The notes beneath the pieces are model-generated. The model searched no databases. It was given only the letters and a program-made list of their open reading frames with translations, and was not told the DNA's origin. The translations under genes and the position numbers were made by a program. DNA of 64,000 nucleotides. Origin: Solanum dulcamara. Its lineage: Eukaryota > Streptophyta > Magnoliopsida > Solanales > Solanaceae. Positions within the stretch are counted from its first letter, which is position 1. The number at the start of each line of letters is the position of its first letter. The stretch covers positions 59,787,257 to 59,851,256 of the forward strand of contig NC_077238.1 of NCBI RefSeq assembly GCF_947179165.1, in the 5' to 3' direction. Positions 10,712-22,935 of the stretch are shown here, in pieces.

Positions 10712-12991
10712 TGTATGGCCCCATAAGTCGAAACATCAAAATAAAGGAAAATTTGGAAAACAATAAACTGAAAGTTGAGTTTTACAACTTAGTCTACTAG
10801 TCGTAAAGATTCATATGAATCGTAGGATAGACTCGTAGAACCAATGGTAAGGCCTGGATTTTTGGCTAAGGGAAGAAGGAACTTGATGAGTCAAGTTACA
10901 ACTCATAGAAATTTAGATGAGTTATAGAAACGACTCATCAAGAAACTTTATAGACTTCAAACTTGCAAGTTTTTAGAACGTGCAGGACGAATTGAGTCTA
11001 CGACTCATCGTCAAGACCACGACTCATATGGATGAGTCATAGAGGAGGTTCAGAGACTCAGTCCCAGGGGTTCTCAGCCTGTAGGATGAGTCTCTTTTAT
11101 GAATCGTAGAAGTGCCTGCGACTCGTAGAGATGTGTCATAGAGAAAGTCCCAAGGGTCATTCCTCAGTGTATTTCTAAAACCCTTACGACTCATTGATAC
11201 TTCTATGAGTCATAAGTACGACTCGTAGGGGCAGTCCGGCTAATTTTTTAAAATGGCATTTTAGTCTTTTCCTTCGTGTAAACATCAAAGTGTGGTCATT
11301 TTGGGGACTGTAACTACCCTATCTAAGGACCCTAAGCTATTCTAATCCATCATTCTAACACTTAGATTTAAAAACACAAATCCCTTCCCCTCAAAGTTCT
11401 CCCAAGGATTTCAAGCCAAAGTCCAGGGTTTCAATTCAATGCCTCTAAGTCTCTATTTTCAGAGTTGCATTAGGCTTTATTCTCCAAGGTATGTGGGTAT
11501 CATTCATGGGTTCTTTCACTCATGGAGCCCAAATATTTTTTCGACTCAATATTTCAATTTTAAATGATGAAATCTTTTGGTTTTTTATATTATGATTCCA
11601 AATGCATGGATTATGGTCTATTTGAAACTTATTTATCTATATTGAGATATATTGACTGTGAATTTCATGAAATAAATGATTTTTCAAAGTCCTTATATGA
11701 AGGCATGAAAGTAGCTTTAAAGTATATTGGTGGGTTTTTCAAAGATGTTTTAATTGATGCATTTCCATCACTCTCATGCATGCTCGCATTGTTTTTAAAT
11801 GTATTTGAATGTTGAATGAAATTGACCCACCTAGTTTCTTTATCTTGAAATGAAGCTGAATTGAAATATTTGACTCCAAAGTGAAAGTTTATGAAAGCAA
11901 ATATTTATGATTAAAGGGAGTCTTATGAAATAAAAAAATGATTGAATGTTGATAAAAGGGCTTCGTAGCCAAAGAATGGATTTAATGTGATAAGGATAAT
12001 TCTCACATATTTGAATCAAATGAAAGGTTTTAATGAACTATTCCACCAAATAATGATTTATTGTCTAAAGTTATATGAATGCTTATGCTATATGATATTT
12101 AAATGTTATTCTGTGGGATTAACCTAGTACCGAATGTAGAATGTAGATGGGGACTCAGCCTAAGGGGTCCTTAAATAAAGTCTCATGTTGCATTAATATG
12201 CGCCAACATAGGAGCCCTTATAGGCTATTTAAGCTAGTGGATCCAAAATTAGCCCTTCAAGTTAAAGTTAAAGAAATAATTGAAGTTGATAGTGTTCTAC
12301 CCAGCAAATAGTCTTCTCGTGCCAACGTAGGGGCTATGTTGGATTTCATGTAATAGATCGCATGGTCTTAAATGTCGGTTATAATCATCTTCCCACAAAA
12401 TTAATGTTTTAATGTTATATATGATGATTTCTTTGGCATGTATTCACTTAAGTACTTTACTTATAAATGTCTTAACGTTTTCATTATATTGCATGCTTAC
12501 ATACTTAGTATATTCAAAGTACTAATGCATACTCTTTGCCTACATGATATGACCATGTAGGGACCGACGTTGCTCCACACTCTCCTCCCCATGGCTAGTT
12601 CAAACGTTGAAGTCTACTACTACTTTGGTGAGTTCCTAGGTTTCGGGAACAATACCCTTATTACCTTTCTAGTTAATGACTTGTATAGACTTTTTAATTC
12701 CTTTTGAGTACTTATTCTATTTGCTATGAGGGTGAGCAAAGGACATGTCTTAGCCCCCACCAAGTCTCTTAGTAGAGGTATGCTTGGACATGAATATACG
12801 ATATTTAAGTTGACTTTGACTCCTATCCTATGTTGATTCCCTTAGCCCCATTATCCTCTTTATTTCCGCTTGTTGTTGCTTGATTGACATTACGTATAAA
12901 AACCTTAATGAATGCTAAGAGGCTTGGGTGAGGTACCTCTAGGTGTCTCATTTGCCGTGTTACATCTAGGCCCTAGGCTTGGGTCTTGACA
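10712..12991 (+). repeat. 3' LTR of element C
   Basis: About 2.28 kb, starting TGTATGGCCCCATAAG and ending TTGACA, followed by the TAAAC duplication. It matches 3038-6787 along its length once the LINE insertion is removed. The 11565-11815 open frame lies in the LTR and is not a gene; the equivalent part of the 5' LTR has mutations. Confidence 0.92.
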
Positions 12992-12996
12992 TAAAC

Positions 12997-13269
12997 CCGA
13001 AGGGAAATACATGACTAAGAACTATAAATTGATATATGATTAAAGAGGAATGAACAAACAATGAGTGTTAAATTATAGTATTGATAAATTGAATTGTAAT
13101 ATTGTAAAGAAGTTATGGTTTATGAAATTAGTGATAGTAGATGTTATGAGGTTCCACCCTCAAAATAGTTAACATTTCTTTATGTGATGATGCATGTGGA
13201 GTAATTGTGGCTATTGATGAGATTTATTTGGAGTTAGACTTGATTAGTCGCTTGTGTATGTTGTGAGCC
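12997..13269. other. gene-free spacer between element C and the LINE
   Basis: AT-rich sequence without a supported feature. The exact 5' end of the downstream LINE is uncertain and may lie within the last few tens of bases. Confidence 0.5.
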
Positions 13270-13319
13270 AATAAAGCGTATTTAATGTGCAAACATACAA
13301 CAATATAAACCAACAACTT

Positions 13320-15650
13320 GTACACCTCACTGTGAACCTCCAACCTGTCCAAAGACCTTATATTCCTAATAGCAATCCTATGAAAGTGTCTAACAATTTT
13401 GAGGTTTTCAAATCTAATAATAAAACTGCTGTTGTAAATAATTGAAGCAATTCAGGTTCCAAAAATCTAAACCAAATTAGAGTTCCAAGTCTTAATAGTC
13501 TTAATCCTCCTAATCACGTGGTGCCTCCCAATACTAATCTGTCTATCAAACAAACCAAGCATCCCAATACTAATACTCCAACCCCTACTAATCTAGTCAT
13601 CCCTTATACCTTGGCTACTAAGTTGAGAGCCCAAGAAGCTATGAAAACTGCTACTATTGAGATTACCCCTCCAAAAATTACCACAAAGCAGGGCTATCCA
13701 GCTATTGTATTTACACAAGAAGATTTCATTGTGAAGTTGGCCAATGACTATAAGTATACTCTAATAGGAAAATTCGCAAACACTATGCCTAAGATGGAAA
13801 CAATTAGAAAGGAATTCATCTTGCAAACAGAGCTTAGAGGAGGAGTGAAACTTACCCACTTTAACTCTAGGCATCTGTATATAGACTTGGACAATGAGTA
13901 CGACCACTCTACGGTATGGTCCAAAGGAAAAATGTACATAAATGGCCAACTTATGAGACTCCAGCTATGGACCCCCACCTTCAAGCCTGACGAAGAAACT
14001 CCTTTATTTCCTATATGGGCTATCTTACCCGAATTACCTTGGCACTACTATCGTCTTGAAGTGGTAATCCCATTATTATCTCCAATTGGAAAGGTCTTGT
14101 TCTTGGACTTGGCAACCTACAAGAAAATAAGGGGTAGTGTTACAAAAGTCAAAGTTCAAATTGATCTTACCAAATAAAGACCCCAGCATGTCTGGATGGG
14201 CTTTGATGAAGATGAATATGGAGCAGGCAAGTGGAAGACTATTCACTATGAGGGGGTGCCAGACTACTATCACCACTGCAAGCATCAAGGTCACACCATT
14301 CATGTGTGTGCTGTTAAAAAAATTGATGAGGATAATAAGAAAAATAAATAGCAAGAATAAGAAGTAAGAAACAAAGACAGGGCCAGCAATGACAAGAGTA
14401 AAGAACTGAAGCACCAAGAAGACAAACAAACTAAGGGACAACAAAACACTAGCAGGGCTAAAGCTGAAAAAAGAGACCAAGAACATGTAGGTTGGCAAAT
14501 TCAAAGGAGGAAAGGCAAAAAAGATGGACAAAACTACCAACAACAACCACAATAGCATAAAACACAAGTATCCATGTCAAAAGGAGAAAGCTCAGTACCA
14601 CCCCAGCACAATATCAGCAACAGCAATGAAGGAAAAACTCAACAGCAAGCAGGTATGCTTATTAACTCTAACTCTAATACTTGTAATATCCAAACTTGTA
14701 ATGTTGACTCTGGAGTCCAGAGCCAACCCCCCTCTCCCCATACTACATTGTATCCTAGTCCCCATAATCCTATGCAGCAGGTTTTACATGTTAATGGAAC
14801 TAGCAGATCTGTAGACAAATAACAAGATCATAATATTATTGTCAGGATTGAACTAAATACTGATTTGGATAATATAGAATGCAACAATGCCAAAGGAAAA
14901 ATCCCAGGTATTGACTCAATGCTCCCATACCCCCATGGCTCCCCCAATTATTTTAATGTGTTAAACAATATTGCTGTTGTGGCTGAAGAAGTCTGTGGAG
15001 GTGAGGTTGGGGGAATACAGGAGAAAATCACTAATCTGCAGGAAGGGGAAACCAGGGAGAGGGAAAATCTATTGATTGACCATATGAGAGTCCCTAGAGC
15101 CTCTACCACCACTCTTTCAGTAGATACAAGGTCCAATATGCAGGTTCAACAAGTTGATGTTCAACAGGATTTAGAGAACAGGCTCCAGCTCAATAAAATT
15201 GATAAGGGAGGTATTGAATCTCCAAATATGAATGAACAAAATATGGGTGCAGTGGCTCAGCTCCCAAACAATAAATATACTCTATCTTTGAGTAAGAAGA
15301 AGAGGGATGCATTGAACAAAAAGCTAGCTAAGACAAAGAAATCTCTATCTGGAAAGTCACAGCACAGAGTGAACTATGTGTTGGTTGAAGAACAAGCAGG
15401 GATTCATGTGAATCCTCTTTAAATTCAAGCCATCTCTACTGAGTTATGTGTGCTTAATAAAACATCCACATCAGATGACTTTGAGGATGAATACAGAACT
15501 ATTCAATCTAAAGATGAAGAGAATCTAGATCAAAGGGAACAATATCATATTGAGGATGAGGAAACTAGTGCCCCTCTTTGGAGATCACTGGATGCTACCA
15601 CAGATACTACAACTCAGGATGAAGAGTTACAGGTCACTGAGAAATAGGGT
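13320..15650 (+). pseudogene. LINE ORF1 (RNA-binding protein with DUF4283-like domain), broken
   Basis: ORF1 proteins of plant L1 elements bind the element RNA. An in-frame stop near 13441 breaks the leader. The best frame then starts at 13518 and holds a DUF4283-type block ('YTLIGKFANTMPKMETIRKE' through 'FPIWAILPELPWHYYRLE'). A stop at 14175-14177 precedes a knuckle at about 14256-14310 in which the first cysteine of CX2CX4HX4C is tyrosine ('YHHCKHQGHTIHVC'). The remaining low-complexity Gln/Asn-rich and Lys-rich tail continues in pieces (14574-14822, 14865-15422, 15450-15647). The start codon is uncertain because the N-terminus is poorly conserved. Confidence 0.78.
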
Positions 15651-15769
15651 TTATCACCCAGGGGTCAATAGGACAAGAAGAAGAAGAAAAAAAGCAACAG
15701 ATCTCTACCAGTTTAGCTAATGCTACTTGGAAGAGTAGCATCAACATAAGGTCCAAATCTCTGAAATCT

Positions 15770-17805
15770 TGATGATGAATACAATATGCTAGAATGCAAG
15801 GAGTATTGATACTCAAGGTGCCTTGGATAGACTCCAAAGACTCAAGGATTATCACAAAATTTCTATGCTGGCAATTCTTAAACCATTTGCCAATCAATCA
15901 CAGCTCAACCACTACAGAAATCAGTTGAGAATGGACAACGCTATTCATAATCCCAATAACAAGATTTGGTTGTTTTGGAACCAAGATATGGATTACTCCA
16001 TTTTAGATCAAGATGAACAGCAGGTTACTTGTAAAATCAAACATGTGGCTAATCCTAATTCTCATATTAGTACATTTGTTTATGCCAAGTGTAAGGATTA
16101 TATGAGAAGAAGTCTCTGGATAAGTGTTGCAGTATGCTGACATAGACAAGCCATGGTGCATTATTGGAGACTTTAATGTGATCACTGATGTTGAAGAAAA
16201 GCTAGGAGGGCAAACATACAATATGAACAAAAGTTTTGAGTTTATAAGTATAATTGAAGCATGTAGACTTACTGATTTGGGCTTCCATGGTCAGAACTTT
16301 ACATGGTGAAACAATAGGAACTTGGAGGCTAGAATATGGAAGAGGTTGGACAAGGCCATGGTGAATGATAGATGGTTAGAGATGATGCCTATGACTACTG
16401 TGACTCATCTTGCTTCTACAGGTTCAGACCACTGTCCTCTTGTACTTGAATGCAAGGAGACTCAAAGTAATCTTATCAAATACTTCAAATTCCTTAATTG
16501 TTGGGTAGAGAATGAGACTTTCCTAGACACTGTTAGATCCTGCTGGGAAAGACCAATAGAAGGTAATCCAATGAGAATTTTCCAATTGAAGCTTAAGAGA
16601 GTTGCTAAAACTCTTAGTACTTGGTCAAGACAGCAATATGGAGACATATATGAAGCTGTCAAAGAGTTTGAAGAGAAAGTAAAGCAAGTAGAAGATGCTC
16701 TCATCCAGGATAACTCTAAAGACAACAAGATCAAGTTGAATCAAGTGAATGCTAAGTACATTAAATACCTGAAGACTGAGCAATCAATCCTTAAACAAAC
16801 AACTCAGCTTCAGTGGTTTAAGGAGGAAGATGCCAATTCCAAATACTTTGATGCCATCATAAGAGGAAGGAGAATAAGATTATTCATCCATCAGATTACT
16901 GATGTTCAAGATAACACCATTCAAGGTGATCAGAATATAGCTACTACAGCATGTGACTACTTTGAGAAGATCTTTACTGGTAAGAAAGAGGTCATCAATG
17001 AAGATATTCTCATGTGCATTCCCAACACCATCACAGATCAGCAAAATCAATCCCTTAATGTTATTCCTACTAAAGTGGAGCTGAAAGAAGTTGTATTTTC
17101 TCTTAGTGATGTATCGGTTGCAGGTCCAGGTGGAATTAATGGCAAGTTCTTCCATACTTGCTGGGATATCATTAGTGAAAACTTATTAAACTTGGTGAAA
17201 TTCTTTTTCTGTGGTCATTCTCTTCCTAAGTTCATCTTACATGCATGTTTGGTTCTACTTCCAAAAATAGACCATCCTAATAAGCTTTCAGACTTTAGGC
17301 TAATATCCCTCAGTAATTTTACTAATAAAGTCATTTCTAAGGTTCTATGCCTCAGATTAGCTCCCATTCTTCCTCAGCTAATCTTTGAAAATCAGTCAGG
17401 ATTTGTCCATGGAAGAAACATCTCTGAAAATATCATATTGGCACAAGAAATCATTCACAGCATCAAAAGACCTAAGATTGGTGATAATGTTATTATCAAA
17501 CTAGACATGGCCAAAGCCTATGACAGAGTGTCTTGGTCATTCATATGCCTGGTTATGAGAAGGATGGAATTTGGAGAAATATGTATAGATATAGTTTGGA
17601 GGTTAATGGCCAATAATTGGTATTCAGTTATTGTAAATGGTGGTAGGCATGGTTTTTTCCATTCTACAAGAGGCCTCAAACAAGGAGATCCATTGTCCCC
17701 TGCCCTCTTTGTAATAGGTGCTGATGTTCTTTCAAGAATGCTCAATAATCTGTATCAATATTACCTGTACAGAGTTTTTACATGGAGAAGATGGGCCCCT
17801 TGATT
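15770..17805 (+). pseudogene. LINE ORF2 part 1: AP-endonuclease and reverse transcriptase, broken
   Basis: The endonuclease nicks target DNA and the RT copies element RNA at the nick. The domain begins near 15770 with a stop in the N-terminal strand, continues 'GALDRLQRLKDYHK', breaks by frameshift near 16130, and has 'CIIGDFNVI' (16158-16184) and 'STGSDHCPLVLE' (16420-16455), the family's GDFN and SDH catalytic motifs. A stop replaces a sense codon near 16306. The 16322-17803 frame holds the RT: 'LSDFRLISLSNF', 'FVHGRNISENI', 'IIKLDMAKAYDRVSW' (motif A aspartate) and 'GLKQGDPLSPALF'. A frameshift near 17780 then separates the FADD box. Confidence 0.9.
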
Positions 17806-19917
17806 AATCATCTGAGCTTTGCTGATGATATAATCATCTTCACTTCAACTTGCAAATACTCTCTCAAGCTGATCATGAAGACACTCCAGAGGTATGAAAA
17901 AAGTTCAGGTCATCTTATTAACAAGGAGAAGAGTCAGTGCATTCTCCCTTTGAATACCAATCTTGAGATTATGTCAAGGATCACTTCCATCACTGAATTC
18001 AAGCATACTCATGGTCCTATTACCTATTTAGGATGTCCTCTATATATTGGAATACAAAGGATCATTTACTTTACTAGTATGGTGTCTAAAGTGACCTCTA
18101 GAATTAGAGGATGGCAGACCAAAGTCCTCAGCTATGGAGGGAGAGCTACTCTTGTGAAGTATGTGTTGCAGTCTCTCCCAATTCATCTTGTATCTGCTAT
18201 CACTCTTACTGCCACTACCCTCAAACAAATAAAGTCTCTTATAACAAACTTCTTTTGGGGATGGGACAAAGAAAAGAGGAAATACCATTGGGCTTCATGG
18301 GAGACCCTCAGCTATCCAACAGAAGAAGGAGGTATTGGTATGAAAAATCTTAAAGATATGTGCCTAGCATTGCAGTATAAACAATGGTGGACCTTCAAGT
18401 ATAAGAAGACTCTATGGGGGAGATTCTTGAGGGCCAAGTACTGCCAAAGAGCTCATCCAGTAATCAAAAAATGAGACACTGGTCAATCACTTATGTGGAA
18501 GCACATGATGACAAATAAATCTAACATTGAGCCTCATATATAGTGGCACATTAATTCAGGTTCTTGCAGCTTTTAGTGGGATGATTGGCTAGAAATTAGC
18601 CCCCTAGCCTACCACAATGACCATCTACCTAGACTTAACAATATCACTGTCTCTAAGTTCTTGGTTAATAGAGGCTGGAATAAAGAGAAAGTGAGACAGC
18701 ATGCACCACAGCACCTTATACACAAGATCCTCAATTTTTCCTTCAAGTATCAACCTGACCTCTCAGATATAGCCTGCTGGAAACTGACCTCAGATGGCAA
18801 GTTCACTTGTACTTCAGCTTGGAACCAGATCAGGCAAAAAAGGAACAAAACCATGACTGACAATAATATATGGCATAGGAATATCCCTTTCAAGATATCC
18901 TTCCTTATTTGGAGAACTCTCAGAAGCAAGCTGCCTCAAATGAAAGTATTGAACACCTTGGTCATGCACCTTCTCAGTGTTCTTGCTGTTACAAGCCAGG
19001 GTGGGACACTATAGATCACATATTTATCTCTGGACACATTGCTAGACACATATGGAAGTATTTTTCTGACTGCTGGGGTATACAACACACCAGTAGCCCC
19101 ATGAGAAGTAAGTTGATGAAATGGTGGCTGTCTAAACCAAATAATAAGGTACATAAACTCTTATTGCAAGCTACTTCTATATTTATTTGTTGGAACCTAT
19201 GGAAGAATAGACGTGCTAGCAAATATGGAGGCAAAAAGTCAAGCAGTACTAGAGTGAGTTTTTCAGTCATCAAAGACCTCTATATGCTGATTTTCATAGC
19301 TTTCCTTACATTAGATGGCCAAATGACTAGAAGGGGCTAATAGCTATAGTGGAGAGATGCAACCATGAACTGAAAATCATCTAAGTTAGTTGGCACAAAC
19401 CTGCTTACAACTTGGTTAAGCTTAATACTGATGGAAGTGCTTTGGAGAATCCTGGAAGAATTGGAGCTGGGGGCATCCTAAGAGATCACAAAGGAAAGCT
19501 CATTTATGCCTTTGCTGCACCACTTGGATTTAGATCTAATAACTAAGCTGAGGTGTAGGCTGCTCTGATGGGCATCACTTGGTGCATTCAGCATGGCTAC
19601 AACAGGGTTCTCTTGGAGCTTGATTCTAAATTACTTGTGAAATTGCTAAAATAAGAGATCACACCACCTTGGACCATCAGGAACTACATCATAGACCTGC
19701 AGGAGCTGATTATAATGCTGGATTACTTTTAATGTAGCCACATCTATAGACAAGCTAACTTTGCTGCAGATACTCTTTCCAAGCATAGCCACAGTGTAGA
19801 CAGGATGTTCCAAGTCTACAATGTTCAACAACTTCCAAAGGAAACAAGAGGATACTACATATTAGACAAAATGGGGATGGCAAGTTTTAGAAGGAAAAAA
19901 CTGAAGAGGATCAAATA
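17782..19917 (+). pseudogene. LINE ORF2 part 2: RT motif C, zinc-binding domain and RNase H, broken
   Basis: The frame opens with 'INHLSFADDIIIF' (17797-17836), the catalytic motif C of LINE reverse transcriptase, followed by the thumb region ('ITYLGCPLYIG', 'KVLSYGGRATLVKYVLQSLP'). A stop near 18472 and a frameshift near 18910 break a zf-RVT domain ('FKISFLIWRTLRSKLPQMKV', then 'CSCCYKPGWDTIDHIF'). A plant-type RNase H follows at about 19385-19915 with 'KLNTDGSALENPG', 'LLELDSKLLV' and 'QANFAADTLS', interrupted by stops near 19543, 19555, 19651 and 19730. The acidic catalytic positions are recognisable, but no continuous frame remains. Confidence 0.88.
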
Positions 19918-21385
19918 ACCTCCATGACTTGTATACCTTATCTGTAATTGTAGTATAGAACTTTTTTATGTATAATTTCATAGTTAGAAGTTTTGTAAAG
20001 GGGAGAGTCTTCCTTGTTTATTGCTTTTCTAGAATAATCAACTTACCAGTAGAGGTAAGGACTAGAGTAGTTGTTTCTTCTTTGTTTTTGATGTGCAGGT
20101 ACATGATTGATCTGCAGCACTTGAGCCAACACTTGGAAATACTTTGTTTGTTTCTTTGTGTAGGCACACTTAAGTGTTGCAGCACTTGGTTATGGATCTC
20201 CAGCATGGTTCCAGTACCTGTAGAGTCCAAGGATCTGAAGGTTGATACCAACAAAGATACAGCACCTAACAACAACATCTTCAACATCCAACACTCTGTA
20301 ACTAGCAGAACTGCAACTGTACACTCCAGGACTGCAATATCTCAACCAACATTTGGAATTTTCCTTTCCTTTTCTAATGATTGTGCAGGCTACTTCAAGA
20401 AGACTAGTGGATCCAACAGGAGCAGCACACAAAAAAAACAAGAGTTGCAGCAGTTACACTACAGCTGCAGCAGTCACTAGGAGTAACACACAACACAACA
20501 TCCAACAACAACAGCTCTTAACATGTTTATGGAGTTGCAGATTGCAGCCTTAATCAGCCTAACATGGGGGCTTTCTTGTAGGTACATTGCAGAGCTGTAG
20601 TTCTTGTATACTGCAAGTCTGCAACAACCAACAAGTAGTCCATTAACCACTCCAAACACCTACAACAACATACAGAATTGCAGTAATATCAGTGCAGACT
20701 ACAGCACTACATCAATCACACTGCAGACCATCAGCATTTGTTGCATCTCTTGTTTTTTTCTCTCTTAGTTTGCTTTTTTTGTGAAGGCACACTAAAGAAC
20801 TGCATCATTTGCCTGAGCTGCAACATCATCCTGTACCTGCAGGGCCAAGCAACAATCCTACAACAACAACAACCTGCAAAAACCAGGGACTATATCTTGG
20901 TTCATCAAGAGATGCTGACCTGTAGAGAAACACCTACAAATACTGCAACCTCCAACGCTGGATAAGAACTTGAGGTTAGGACTTTCTTGAACTCGACTAA
21001 GCTGGAATCGATAATTCAGAAGACGACAACGACTCTAGACGAACAGGACAACATCATGAGTTCTCTAATTTTACTGTTTAATTTGGAACTAAGTACTTCT
21101 TAACTCTTTAAGAATATTTAGTTATAATTAGATTGTAAAGGGGAGAGTTTCCCTCATTTATTGCTTTTCTAGATATTGTGAATAGAGAAAAGTCCACTCA
21201 TAGGGTCTTTCTCTTTTTTTTCTAGTATTTAGAAAGCATCATATTGTATCGGGGATGAGTTGGCCGACCTTAGTAGGTTAGCCAACTTATGAACCACTAT
21301 AGGATCGGAGGTTAGGTTTATGTCCCCCTCCTTGTATTTTTCTATTTTCATGTATAAAAAAAATTAATAAAACAAAAACATGGTC
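19918..21385 (+). other. LINE 3' region with repeated splice-acceptor-like modules and A-rich tail
   Basis: About 1.45 kb, non-coding. Between near-duplicate phrases at 19990-20036 and 21133-21173 ('gtaaaggggagagt', then 'ttattgcttttctaga') lies CTGCAG- and ACAACA-rich sequence. It is punctuated by pyrimidine runs followed by a CAG or TAG plus GGTAC or GGCAC: near 20070-20102, 20148-20168, 20360-20392, 20566-20586 and 20740-20793. The terminal ~150 bp carry 'gaggttaggtttatgtcc' and an A-rich tail. Overlapping small open frames on both strands here have no family resemblance. Confidence 0.7.
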
Positions 21386-22470
21386 TGTGGTTGATATTTT
21401 TTGACTTGACAATACTTGTATGAATAAGTTGTTAATTGTTGAAGCCTGTCTTAAATGCATGAGATTGTGATGTGCACTTGTGATAATAATTGTGTAATTG
21501 TTGTTATTATCTTGAGAGGTAACTTAAAAGAATATATATACACACACTATCTCAATGATGAGTGACTCGAGTTTGATGTGAGCATATGGATGAGAGGTTG
21601 TGTGTTGGGTCGGTTACCACATCGATACGGTATATGGACATGTTGCATTCAAATTCACATACAAATGTACGTGATCGAACAAGTAATATAGTGACTCTTA
21701 AGAACCGGATTATTGAACCTTAAGGACTTATGATTAGCAAATATTCAATTTCACTTTTAACTATAGTTAATTGCAAGTGTGTAAAGAGAGTTTGATTGGT
21801 GTATCATACTAACAATTCTAATAACTAAATTAACTAAAATGACTAGCAATGATTCGATTTCACTTGTGGGTTTATCAATGTCTTGGGAAATTCTAGTGCT
21901 ATGGCTTTAACAAGAATTCATGCATAGTTTTCTTCACTTTAGAATTTGAATGGTTATCAAATTAATGATTTACAAGGTTAATAATATGATTATGGTCTCC
22001 CAAGCCTCTAATCACCTATTACAATTGACAATCTAACTACATCGTTGAGCGGGGATAGATTGAACCAATTATGAAGCATTAAGTATTCATCTTGATTCAT
22101 AACCAAGCACAATAAATTAGGTATATCCCTATTCAAGATACAATCAATCTAAGTTCTTGAAAAAGAAAGATCATGCTCTTTGTATTCCACGTTCTATCCC
22201 TCTATTCCTCACTCGTGTTCAACAAAAGATAATATTTGTATTCTAATGGTGATCAAGCAATAAAATAGTAAAACTAAGAATATATGAATAACTTTTCATG
22301 ATAACTAATCTTCATCTAAAGATTTTATACTACACAATCATCCGTAGCCACAACCCTATAAATAAGGAATTTAGCCACTCATAATTCGATTCTCAAAGTT
22401 TAAATCTTCAATAATCATTCAAGAAATTAAAAGATGAAAAAGTGTAAGAAACAACACTAAATATTGAGTA
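21386..22470. other. gene-free stretch, possibly LTR-derived
   Basis: No coding or RNA feature. The texture, with many short phrases and no open frames, is compatible with an old LTR, but no ends, primer site or partner copy were found within the window. Confidence 0.35.
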
Positions 22471-22789
22471 GTAGTTAGCCCAAGGCGTTCTCCTCAACTA
22501 TTAGAAAAGGAATGAATAAAATAACTAAAAAGAGTCTATTTATAAGCGAGAAAAATGCGTAAAAATATTTAGTTGCAGGTCCACGATGCGAAGGCAAAAC
22601 GGACCTGCCTTGCATAACATTTGGCCTAGTCAGTGACCAGCTTTGCAATACAGAGTGGAAACTAACTCCACTGGTCCGTCTGTATTGAATGAAAATTTTA
22701 TCTTTCCCAGCTCGACAAAACAGATTCAAAGTGAAGCTAGGTTTCTTTTTGCTCCGAGCTTCCTTTTTGCGTTCCTTGTGACTTGTACA

Positions 22790-22935
22790 CTCATATCCAA
22801 ACCACAAAGTTAGCTCCATCTCATTTCTTCTCCATTCAAGTGTCTTTTCCATACAATTTCCACCGTCAAACACCTAATCACATTGGTTAGCAAAATAACA
22901 TACACATAAAAAAACAACGAACATGACAAATATTG
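22790..22935 (-). repeat. dispersed repeat, copy 1
   Basis: About 140 bp resembling 24400-24540 with shared phrases 'atctcatttcttctcca' and 'acctaatcacattggtta'. Similarity is perhaps 75-80% by eye. On the - strand each copy reads through a 'WRRNE' phrase, but neither has a recognisable protein. Confidence 0.55.

Larger units (their letters stand above)
3038..12991 (+). mobile_element. Ty3/gypsy LTR retrotransposon C (chromovirus, Tekay/Del-like), inactivated
   Basis: This is a complete LTR element bounded by TGTAAGG...TTGACA ends with a perfect 5-bp target duplication TAAAC (3033-3037 and 12992-12996). The order is LTR, tRNA-iMet-type primer site, gag, protease, reverse transcriptase, integrase, chromodomain-like tail, polypurine tract, LTR. 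Integrase after RT marks it as Ty3/gypsy. The C-terminal block after integrase resembles plant chromoviruses of the Tekay/Del group; that clade call is from memory of family motifs. LTRs look roughly 90-95% alike in sampled stretches, so it is not a recent insertion. The left LTR holds a LINE fragment, and pol has large deletions. Confidence 0.93.
13270..21385 (+). mobile_element. L1-type LINE retrotransposon, near full length, inactivated
   Basis: The order is a 5' leader, ORF1 with a DUF4283-type domain and zinc knuckle, ORF2 with AP-endonuclease, reverse transcriptase, zinc-binding domain and a plant-type RNase H, a long 3' region, and an A-rich tail at 21355-21385. This is the layout of plant L1 LINEs carrying RNase H. 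ORF1 and ORF2 have many stops and at least two frameshifts. The 5' boundary is estimated and I could not find a convincing target duplication. Its last ~100 bp match the truncated LINE in the opposite orientation at 3183-4657. Confidence 0.9.

Noticed and set aside
19968..20965. Several overlapping open frames on both strands in the LINE 3' region
   Set aside because: CTGCAG/ACAACA low-complexity sequence keeps several frames open; no family motif, and frames overlap in conflicting directions.
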